Shown: positions 54,688 to 64,000 of the stretch, piece after piece
Numbering within the stretch: the stretch's first letter is position 1
Layout of the letters: each line of letters begins with the position of its first letter
Assembly (NCBI GenBank): GCA_029641185.1
Contig: JAPWGK010000008.1
Span: forward strand, 1 to 64,000
Direction: 5' to 3'
DNA from: Pseudofabraea citricarpa
Taxonomy: Eukaryota > Ascomycota > Leotiomycetes > Helotiales > Dermateaceae
Length of the DNA stretch: 64,000 nucleotides
The notes under the pieces: generated by a model
The model's input: the letters and a program-made list of their open reading frames with translations, nothing else
Told to the model about the DNA's origin: nothing
Databases searched by the model: none
Made by a program: the position numbers and the translations under genes

Positions 54688-56974
54688 ATGTCTTTCTGGC
54701 GAAAACCATTCAGTAATCGCCATGGAGCTGATACTTTCGAGGAATCTGCACGCGATGATGCGGCATCAGAAATCTCGGACGGCAGTATCAAATATGTTGG
54801 CAATAAGGGAGGCAACAATGCTACCCCAACTTACCAAGAAGCCTCTGGAGCTCCAGTTGAGACCAACTCACCTATGGGCTACTCTGTCAGCTCTTTTACT
54901 ATCTTGTTTTTAAACATAAACATGATGATTGGAACTGGTATTTTCTCAACCCGTAAGTACCCCACTTCAGTTATATCTTCTGGGAGACATGTGCTTATCA
55001 TTATTGAAGCATCTGCCATTCTGTCGGGTACTGGTTCTATTGGCTTGAGTTTTATCTACTGGACTATGTAGGTATTTTCCGTTTCTCATGTCTCGATCCC
55101 CTGTCTAATAGTCGGCTCTTGGCTACTGTCCGAACATCTCACTACCCCTTTAGTATAAGCTGTTGAAAGGAGGAAATAAAAGCTAAGTACCCTCTGCAGT
55201 GGATTTCTCGTGTGTATAGCTTCCGGATCTGTGTACCTCGAATACACTGCATATTTCCCCAGCCGATCCGGATCCGAAGTTGTTTTTCTAGAACAAGCAT
55301 ACCCTCGTCCAACCTGGTTTTTTGCAACAACCTTTGCTGTTCAGAATGTTATTCTTTCCTTTAGCAGTAGCAATGCAATTGGTAGGTAAATATGTCAGGC
55401 TCAATCTTTTTGTCGCTAATTTTCCAAATAGTCCTTGCGAACTACATATTCAAATGCGCAGGCACTACTGGTACCGATTGGCAAGTGAAGGGTGTTGCGC
55501 TTGCAGGATACACAATAACTATACTGGGTTAGTATCATGGATGTGAGATTTCTTTCATAATCCGCTAACGTTACATAGTTTTGATATTCCATACTAGGTT
55601 CTCCTATCATCTGTCCAACGCGATTGGTGTCATCAAAGTCGCTCTCTTACTTTTTATAATCATTACTGGTTTTGTGATTCTAGGCGGCCACACCAAAATC
55701 GAAGATCCTAAAGCAAACTTTAAAAATACATTTGATGGTACCAAGGATGCCACAGCGTATGGTCTGACGAATGCCCTGTATAGAATTATATTCTCTTATG
55801 GTGGATACAACAATGCTTTTAATGTTGTGAATGAGATCAAGGTTTGTTGAGCCTCTGTGAATTAAAGATCACTTTTAGCATATAGGCACTGACTGTATTG
55901 ACTGATGATAGAATCCTGTCAGAACACTTAAGAAGAATGCAACCATCGCCCTATTCTCGGTCTATGTCTTGTACATGTTCACAAATGTCTCATGGTTTGC
56001 TGGAGTTAAAAAGTATGACTTGCAGCATTCGAAACTTACTACAGCAAGCTTATGGTTCGACAATGTCCTTGGAACGAGTCGTCCTGTTCGTGGATTGAAC
56101 TTTCTGATTGCACTTAGTGCATTTGGAAACATGGTATCAGGTACTTTAGGCTCGTCTCGAATGATTCGAGAATGTGGGAGACAGGGTGTACTACCCTTCA
56201 CAAGCTTCTGGGCCTCAACGAAACCATTTGGAACGCCACTGGGTCCATATGCTTTCAAGTGGGCTATAACAGCTTTGATGATCCTTGCGATCCCAACAGG
56301 AGATGCCTTCAACTTTGGTATGTATTTAGCACGAAGATTATCAAGTAGTGTTTTCAATTACTAATCAGGAATTAATTAGTTGCCGACCTCGGAATCCTTC
56401 CTGGCGCGGCATTCAATCTAGCTATGGCTGTAGGTCTATACATTGTGCGGTGGCGACGTAAGCGAGCCAATCTTCCAGAGCCAGAGTTCAGAGCGTGGGA
56501 TATTCTTGTTGTTTTTAACATATGCATTCAACTCTACCTTCTTATAATGCCTTGGTACCCCCCTGCTGAAGGTGGTGCTGATGTTAGCTTTTGGTATGGG
56601 ACATATTGTGTTACTGGTGTTGGAATGTAAGCTATCCTATATCTCTGTATCTTAACGCTGGCTAACCTAGCTTCTGTACTAGTCTAGTTGTATGCGGTAT
56701 TTACTACTTCTTTTGGGCGGTATGGATTCCCAAGTGGAAGGGTTACCAATTACGACAAGAACTTATAGATTTGGGAGGCGGTGCTGAGACGCATAGAATA
56801 TCGAAGGTTCCAATTTCTGAGATATTGGAGTGGGACTCTAACCACGACGCATCAGGCAGGCTCCGGAACACTTCTGCGGATGTGCACAATATTGGAAGAG
56901 AGAAGGTCGCACGCACATCTTCGGAAGTTGAGTCTAAAGGCGCAGGCATCATCCAGACGACAGACCTTGTATGA
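54688..56974 (+). CDS. APC-family permease, Mup1-like
   Basis: Eight exons: 54688-54952, 55010-55067, 55200-55381, 55432-55527, 55579-55841, 55912-56317, 56380-56626 and 56683-56974, giving 602 residues. Intron 2 is unusually long for the window (132 bp). A hydrophilic N-terminus of about 70 residues leads into TM1 with the APC substrate motif G-T-G-I-F-S. Further marks are Y-F-P-x-R-S-G-S-E, S-F-S-S-S-N-A-I, F-S-Y-G-G-Y-N-N-A-F-N-V-V-N-E-I-K, and L-I-A-L-S-A-F-G-N in TM8. About 12 helices are expected. Mup1-type permeases import methionine or related amino acids at the plasma membrane. Substrate in this paralogue is not established. Confidence 0.9.
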
Positions 56975-58545
56975 GTAGATATGGACTTAGAGTTCCAAGT
57001 ATAAAACTCCATTCAGAAAGCTAGATTTGAAACAGGGAAACATTTGAATGGGGACTCAATGCTTTGTTAGCCAATGGTATTATCCTAACTTCCCCGAGCA
57101 ACTTCAATTGCTCAGTCACTTAGCAAATGGATATTTTTCTCCCCTTGGTTTTGCTAGATATTACCATTTTACAGAGTACGCGAAGTCTCAACAGAAGTTC
57201 TATTCCGCCAGCCCAGCAGTTATCACTTAGGGACTGTCATTTTCGACATCATTAATTAGATTATCCCATTTGTCAATTATTATTTTATTGATCTTTTTGT
57301 ACCCGTTAGTATGCCCAATTCATGCCGGCAGGGCCTAGCCACTGCTATTATTTCAAATTATTCGCAACAAGACTCATCCATTCGTTTCTCTACAAATCAT
57401 CTCTCGATTGTACTGCTCCACCAGTTGCGTTTGACGAACTTGATATTTGGTGATGAATTGGTGAATAAATAGTTCAAAATCCCCGGTATTGCTCACAATA
57501 GTGACGTGATGAAATTTGTCGATTTGTCGCCTATCTTGCTCTGATATGCAGAAGCTCCGAGCTTTCCGAGTACCCCTAAGAGAATCTTTTGATACTCTTC
57601 ATGCTGTGGGCTACAAATCGGCATTAAAGGCGTTACCGAAAGCGCCACTTCGTTATGGAAAGCATGGAAGCTTCTGAAACTAAGCATAACGGCGCAATGC
57701 AAAGGATTCAGATCGCGTTTTGCGGATGTCAACAAACAACTTCTGTGACTTGTTCGGAATTTCTAATCTTCGAACTGACTCGGCAAAAAAGAGCCAGTGT
57801 GAAAGTTGAAATAAACCATATTGAGTACACCATCACGTAGCGTGTGTCACAGGCCTCTTGGGCTAGACAGATATTTTTATCTGGCTCTTGAATTACCTCT
57901 CCAATTGGTTGGCTATCGATGATTGGGTGAGAAAGTACTAAAGCTGAGCTGTTCGCATAGCTGCCGCTTATAAGAGATGTACCAGTTTACCGTTCCAACA
58001 AGTTCTCCGGGTGCTTGAAGCAATATGCGTAGTCCTGCTTTGCGCCCAGATTAACAGATTCACACGTATTATGACTGTCAGTATATGCACATATATTTTC
58101 GCATCAGCGGCAGATACATGAGGTACACAAGGTTGCAAAAGCTTTGTGAAAGGCCATATTCTTAGACTGTACCCTGCAAGTCCTTTAGATTTACTCTCGC
58201 TATATTTAACAGGGTATAAGGCTGTCACAGTTCTGTGTAATTTCCGGGGGGAAAAACTCAAGTATAATATTTTTAATTTGTGATATTTTTTATGTTTCCC
58301 AAATTAAAGATTTCTTAAAAGAATATCTCTCTTATTAAAGGTTCAGAATTAAATAAGTCTTCAAATGTGTGAAAAGGAAATCATATTATCTGCTTTAATT
58401 ATGTTTTTTTTCTTTTTTTTTTTACCTATTGAAACGTCTATATAGTCACTAGTATTCAAAAAAGCTGCTTCTGTATCCGTATAGGCGTGCAAAGGTAAAC
58501 TCCAAGTAATTCAAGGTTCTCGTTATCCTAAGACATGTGGTTAAT
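56975..58545. other. Intergenic with possible ankyrin remnant
   Basis: 1.57 kb between two converging genes. AT-rich, with a long poly-T run near 58406-58430. The only coding-like piece is at 57493-57735, listed separately. Confidence 0.4.
57493..57735 (-). pseudogene. Possible ankyrin-repeat fragment
   Basis: An 80-codon minus-strand frame without an ATG at its head reads N-P-L-H-C-A-V, then T-P-L-M-P-I-C-S-P-Q-H-E-E-Y, then K-L-G-A-S-A. These are near-matches to the T-P-L-H-x-A and L-L-x-x-G-A positions of ankyrin repeats. No partner exon or further repeat is found on either side. It may be a remnant of a NACHT/ankyrin-type gene. Weak evidence. Confidence 0.25.
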
Positions 58546-60392
58546 CTACTTGATAAACGAACTTATTGCCTTAGAAACGCCATCTAGGTCTTCGAATAAA
58601 TGCCAATGTCCTACTTGAGGTAATATCTCTATCTTTGTGTTTGGAATCGATCGTGCAAGTTTCTCGCACACTTGAGCAGGAGATACTTTGTCTTCCTCGC
58701 CGCTGATGATCAAAGTTCTTGCTTTGATGTTTTCAACCGCAAGATTCTCCTGAACCCCCGCCAGCGCTGTGCATCCCTTAGCATATCCCTCGGGATCCTG
58801 ACCAAGCAGAGACATCCTTATAGCCACAATTGCAATTAGGTTCTCCGACTTCGTTTTCACAGATGTTCCGGCTGTAACAATACCATCTACCACAGCTGAT
58901 ATGCCTTTTTCTCGCACAACTTGGGCTCTTGCAATAGAACCACTTTTGCCAACTTCTGGAAGTGGGGAAGCAGGCGGGCCCATCAGAATCAGATCTGAGA
59001 CAAGATCGGGATATTTATTAGCTATGGTAAGAGCGACCAAGCAACCCAAGCTGTGGGCGATGATTTTCGTTTTGTAGATCTTGGCATGTTGCACCAAACT
59101 ATAAAAATCCGATGCATAACTTTCAACTGAGATTTCTGATGCGGCAGACGTAGGAGAAAGGCCGTGGCCCTCTAAATCAAGGAGGTGTATTGAATGAGTC
59201 GATTCCAAGTCGAGAGTAGTAATCAATGGAGCATATATTTCCGACGAGCCTCCAAGGCCATGGATAAAAATAATCGCTGGCCCAGACGGAGATCCGAACT
59301 GACGATAATACAGTTGCTTCGAGTTGAGAGATGTAAGTCCAGTACCACTAGGGATCTTATTAGCGTTGTATTTTGGAACACACGACAGAGCTTGCAAGCG
59401 AGCAAAAGTGTAGTTGTCAGCAGATGAAGTCGCGATGGTGTTTTTGAGAGTGCCCAATCCTGTTGTGGAAACTTCAATGACATCTCCTGATTTTAAAAAC
59501 ACTGGAGGCTTTTTGCCGATTCCGACACCTGCTGGGGTCCCCGTAGCGATGACATCTCCTGGTTGAAGCGTCTGGCCTTCAGAGAGTGTCTTGATAAGGA
59601 AGGGAATTGAAAAGATAAGATCTTCAATTGTCGCATTTTGCCGCTCCTCGCCATTCACACGTGTTTGGATCCGAAGAACTTTTGGTAACTTGTGTGCAGG
59701 AACAGCAATAGGACCCTTGATCTTTGTTAGCAGAAGAGAACGAATGCAACATCTCAACAGTACAGGATTCCTACCATAGGGCAATATGTATCAGGAGATT
59801 TCCCAATGTAGAATTGTTTATGGTCTCTTTGGCGTTCACGCGCTGTCATATCGTTAATGTTGGTATAGCCCCAAACGTGACTCATTGCATCTTCCTCTCG
59901 AATTTTGAAGCCCGCTTTTCCAATGATGACCCCAATCTCGCCTTCATAGTCTGCACTTTGGGTAAAGCCTGAGTGAGCGTAGATTGATTCGCCGCTGGCG
60001 ATGATACTGGTCGAACGCTTTGTGAAGATGACTGGGTGTGTTGGTTGGTCGACTTTATCGCTCGAATCGAAGCCGGAAGAATTAAACTCTTTTGCGTGTT
60101 CTGCATAGTTCTTTCCTACAGCTAGAATGTCTCGACCACCGATCGGCGCGAGCAGCTCTACTGAAGACAGGGCAACAGTTTCTCCATGCGGCTTGACGTG
60201 AGCCTCACCGATTTCAATGACCTCGTACAGATTCGAGAGGCGAGCTCCTGATGCAAAATTCAACGGCTGAATCCTGCCCTCTTCGAGATTGAGATGTCCG
60301 ATTCGTGGCTGGTTGACTGTTGGGTCGAGATATGCTACATAATTTGTGTAGCCTGGATGTACGCGGTTGATTTGTACTTGGGATGCCGTCAT
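58546..60392 (-). CDS. FAH-domain / alpha-beta hydrolase fusion protein
   Basis: Two exons, 60392-59775 and 59715-58546 (59-bp GT-AG intron), give 595 residues. The ATG is at 60392; the open frame upstream has no other ATG. Residues about 1-300 are a fumarylacetoacetate-hydrolase-family domain with metal ligands in D-Y-E-G-E-I and N-D-M-T-A-R-E-R-Q, then P-G-D-V-I-A-T-G-T-P-A-G-V-G. After a linker of about 35 residues comes an alpha/beta hydrolase (about 336-595): oxyanion H-G-L-G-G, nucleophile Ser428 in A-H-S-L-G, Asp548 in G-E-E-D and His576 in V-G-H-W-H. Both active sites look intact and no stop separates them. The two activities together resemble steps of aromatic meta-cleavage breakdown (C-C hydrolysis plus FAH-type hydratase, decarboxylase or hydrolase). 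The substrate is unknown. Confidence 0.9.
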
Positions 60393-61527
60393 TGTGTAAG
60401 ATGTGCAGTTGTTTACGTACAATGTGTGACTTCGTTCTGTGTCTGAACCGAGAAAATGTACAAGAGTTTGAGGAATTTACAACGCGTCACCGATGTAAAT
60501 CAGTAAGATGGGGTTAGAGATCACAGGCGAGGATTCTGTACTTAGAAAATGTATGTGTTTTTTGTATTTCCGCTCAGTAATTTCAAACCATGCTGCCGGA
60601 GTTGGTCATTCTTCCCCACTCTTACCAAGTGATTTTTTTGGCGTCATTCTGCCTTCTCCGTCATGTCCGTGTCATGCCCGGGCCAACTCCGCTTCTTGTT
60701 CGCGTGACTTTCCTGTATGCCTCACTATATTTTAAGCGCAGGTATAAAACGGTATTTTTAAACGTAGCTAGGTCCCAAACACTATATGATGTGAGAACTA
60801 CGAGTAAGTTGAATCTTCAATGTTAAGTTACAAAATGCCAGAAAATATGTAATAATAAATCTGCTTGTTTTTACTTTGTTTTATAATTTATCAATTTAAG
60901 ATGTGAAATAGAAATATACAAGTGGCAAATTTCTTCCTTTAATATTATTTAATCCCATTAAACCAAACCTACCACCAACCGGTCTAGAATTTCAATGGGA
61001 ATCAAAGGAATTAGCATCGGAGAGACACAGTGTTAATCATATGATCAACAGTATGTAAATTAATCTATTTCGGGCATGGGCACTTGTGGAACAAAGAAAG
61101 AAGGCGAGGGTTACAATAACACGATCTACGCTATAATATTATGGATAATGCGGGGTCATAGATGATTGCCGTCCTGGTATGTACCCCGCATATTTTACTC
61201 TAGCCGTAATGAATGATGATCCTTTGAGCTGTTACCACGATCGGAAGTTTTTCGATGTTTCTCTTCCTGACTGATAGTATTGTAACAGAAGCACATTCGC
61301 CTAATCGAATAATCCCAAAAGAATATCTACACACACTCAAGTATATTGATTCCGAGCAATCCGAAAAACGATACGCGGTAACAGTCTTCGGTCTTCCAAA
61401 AAATCCCTCTGGAAGAGATCTCCAATCCCCAACAGTTCTTGAACGATTTCAAATTCTAAGCAGGAAATCTCTTGACTGCTGACTCGCTAGTACTACGCTG
61501 AAAACTCGTTGTTCTGAAGCTTCTGTT
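60393..61527. other. Divergent promoter region
   Basis: 1.1 kb between the divergent FAH/hydrolase fusion and amidohydrolase genes. It is AT-rich from about 60830. No exon, RNA gene or clear inverted repeat is recognised. Confidence 0.45.
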
Positions 61528-63185
61528 ATGATGGCGCCATCACTAATGAACGAGTTCTTGGATAGGGATAGTTCAACATTGGATTACACTGGCCCACCTC
61601 GAAACGTCGCTAGTATCAATGCACTTAAATTTGACGAAAGCCTACAACCAAAACAATACAAAATTATTGGGACTCACTCGGATTCTAAGATTCTCTTTGC
61701 CGATGTAAACATTATCGATTCGTCAGGACGAGACTCTTATCGAGGAGATGTTCTTATCGAAGGGGAGAAAATCTCTAAGGTTGGTGTCGTACCAAATATT
61801 GCCCAATTGAAGCAAGACCCCTTGGTTCGTGTTTTCAATGGTGGCGGAAGGACTCTCATGAGTGGTCTCGGTGATGCTCATACACATCTTACCTGGAATG
61901 GAGGAGATCTGGATCGACTTGGTGATCTTGGGGTTGAAGAGCATGTGCTTTTAACTGCGAGAAGCGCGCGGTGCTATCTCGACTCTGGCTACACAATGTA
62001 AGCTCTTGAATTTTCTGATTTTTGATCCAATTCAAGTGGCCCTAATGTGTTTTGTTTGCAGGTGTTATGGAGCTGCTTCGGCCAAAGATCGCCTAGATGT
62101 TGTGATCCGAAATGCTATCAACGCTGGAGATATTCCTGGTCCCCGCTATCTTGCGAATGGAAAAGAGATAGCAAGGAGAGATGGAGAGCTAGTGGCAAGC
62201 ATCACTGCATATGCAGATGGTCCTAATGAAATGAGGGAGGTTATTCGTCATCATCATAAGTTAGGTGTCGATCAGGTTAAGCTTAGCATGAGTGGAGAAG
62301 AAGTTAGCTCAGGCCACTCCCAGAGAAAATTGCTCACTTGCTGACTAAAGTTTTAATTAGATTACAGAAATCAGATCCGCTCAAGACTGTTATTTTTCCA
62401 ATGAGGAGACAGCTGCTTGTGTAGAAGAGGCACACAGTCTTGGCCTACGTCTGTGTGCACACGCTCGATCGCGGGATTCCGTTAAGATGTGTGTAAAGAA
62501 TGGTGTGGATGTCATTTACCATGCTTCTTACATTGACGACGAGGGAATGCATTTGTTAGAATCCCAAAAGACGAAACATATTATTGCTCCTGGAATAAAC
62601 TGGCTGATTGCAACACGTAAGTTATAATCAAATTCCTGATCGCGCTTTCACATAGAAGCCTCATAGATTTTAGTCCATGATGCTGCTGCGTTTGGCTATC
62701 CCCATGAGAAAGCCGAAAAGGTGGGCTATGCAAAAGAACTCAATGCTGCGATTCATGGCCTTCGGGAAATGCACAGAAGAGGCATCACTGTACTTCCAGG
62801 AGGCGATTACGGCTTTGCTTGGACTCCACATGGCACATATGCACGAGATCTTGAACACTTTGTAAACCTTCTCGGCTTTACACCGATGGAAGCCATCATT
62901 GCTGCAACATTCGGTGTTGCAAAGCTCTTCATGCGCGATCATGAACTGGGAAAAATTCAAGAAGGATACTACGGTGATTGCATACTGATTGATGGAAATC
63001 CTTTGGAGGATATTAGAATCTTCCAAAATCATGATAAGTTGAATGTTATTGTTATTAACGGGAGAGTGCATAAAGCTGGGAGACAGGAGTACATGGCTCC
63101 TCCCGTGGCCGGGCAAGAACGTAATGCTCATGTTATCGTTCCTGATTTTCCGGAAGTTAAAACGCAGATGCAAAGAAGCCTTTGA
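61528..63185 (+). CDS. Metal-dependent amidohydrolase
   Basis: Four exons: 61528-61997, 62062-62302, 62361-62616 and 62674-63185, giving 492 residues. It begins with two adjacent ATGs; the first is used. A small beta-sandwich (residues about 50-110) frames the TIM barrel. The binuclear-metal ligands are visible: H-T-H in G-D-A-H-T-H-L, a candidate bridging lysine in V-K-L-S-M-S-G, His in C-A-H-A-R, His in Y-H-A-S and Asp in G-G-D-Y-G. The layout matches the imidazolonepropionase/prolidase-like group, which hydrolyses amides, lactams or organic esters. It is divergent from the FAH/hydrolase fusion, suggesting a shared catabolic role; the substrate is unknown. Confidence 0.9.
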
Positions 63186-64000
63186 CTTACTGTTGTATTG
63201 TCGTTACCTCCAGCCATGGTTAATTCCTTTCTGAAGCTAGCGTGCTCACAGAGGGTTTAGGTAGTTATTATCTACTGCAAACTGAGAAGCTTTATTATAT
63301 TAAAATTAAAAACAAACGTCTAGTCTAATATAACAAGTATATCACTAACTACCTACCTAGATATATTATTATAAACAGTCGAGAGCTTCTTTCTATTATA
63401 TTTCTATTTCAATTATATGTATTTCTTTGCTATAAAGTGGTAATATTTGCTAATGGAATTAAATCAATTTAAGCGATCACTTTAACAAATGCTTCAAAAG
63501 TGGCGCGATAACTATGTTATATCGGTACCTAGGTAAATATCTTTAGAGGCAGAATTTAAAACTTTACCTTAAGTAAACATATACAATACACATCTTTCAA
63601 ACCACTCATTGTTATTCGAAACATTGTAAATTGACCGTAAATGAAAACCTGAGCCCCACATGGATATAAACTAATTGTAATTATAACAGAGACACTTTAT
63701 CCCGATTCGTTCGACCTTGCAGATTTGTAAAATACCGTTTAACCAAATATAACAATCATGTAATTGCATACAAGATTTCACTATAAACAAAAGCCCCATA
63801 GGCCCCACAAGCCCCACGGTGCTTCTCAATTGCGACCTTGGTTGACACCAAAGTACGACGTTGTACGGATATTTATGGATATTCGCTTGGCAGTTGTTTA
63901 TGCTAAATAAATGTCCAATCGAGTTCATTAAGCTGAATAAGATACATTGACCACCTGAGTATGAGTAGAGAAATCTGTAAGATTTTAATAAAGCCAGTTG
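63186..64000. other. 3' intergenic end of window
   Basis: AT-rich DNA with no gene. A short run of GGGGC-type units lies near 63795-63825 (minus strand). Minus-strand frames here lack motifs. Confidence 0.45.

Noticed and set aside
63671..63928. 85-codon minus-strand frame at the window end
   Set aside because: Built on a GGGGC-type simple repeat; no domain, and its start is not ATG-supported.

Overview
The window is nuclear DNA of a filamentous ascomycete (Pezizomycotina). The evidence is many short GT-AG introns (mostly 45-65 bp, with CTAAC-like branch points), two Zn2Cys6 regulators, PTH11-type rhodopsin-fold membrane proteins, PDR and ABCA transporters, an NRPS-like reductase, and an AT-rich block typical of repeat-induced point mutation (RIP). 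A Leotiomycetes (Helotiales-like) origin is my guess from the protein flavour and is not proven. No tRNA, rRNA, CRISPR array or intact transposon was found. Most genes needed splicing by hand; joined exon lengths are divisible by three in every multi-exon model given.

Layout. 1-2750 is an AT-rich, gene-free, RIP-like block with a five-copy palindromic motif. At its edge (about 2750-3193) lies the broken 5' end of a membrane-protein gene that runs into the AT block. 4508-17955 resembles a metabolic or secondary-metabolite locus: a pyruvate-type aldolase and an aldo-keto reductase (divergent), a Zn2Cys6 activator, an adenylation-thiolation-reductase NRPS-like enzyme, an NmrA-type reductase and a rhodopsin-fold membrane protein. 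19128-36547 is a transport block: a full-size ABCA transporter, an amidase, and a full-size PDR transporter divergent from a second Zn2Cys6 regulator. 37268-45171 holds three Rossmann-fold reductases and a second rhodopsin-fold protein.

46706-51680 is a secretion-rich stretch: a secreted type-B carboxylesterase that needs a 5-nt microexon, a four-exon cysteine-rich small secreted protein, a broken small gene, and a secreted effector-like protein. 52960-63185 looks catabolic: a ketopantoate-reductase-family enzyme, a methionine/APC-type permease, a fumarylacetoacetate-hydrolase/alpha-beta-hydrolase fusion and a metal-dependent amidohydrolase.

Taken together this is accessory-genome territory beside a RIP-degraded island: two regulators, two large exporters, many reductases and several secreted proteins. 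The strongest leads are the NRPS-like locus, the FAH/hydrolase fusion, the hidden cysteine-rich secreted protein with its secreted neighbours, the microexon, and the gene being eroded at the AT-rich border.
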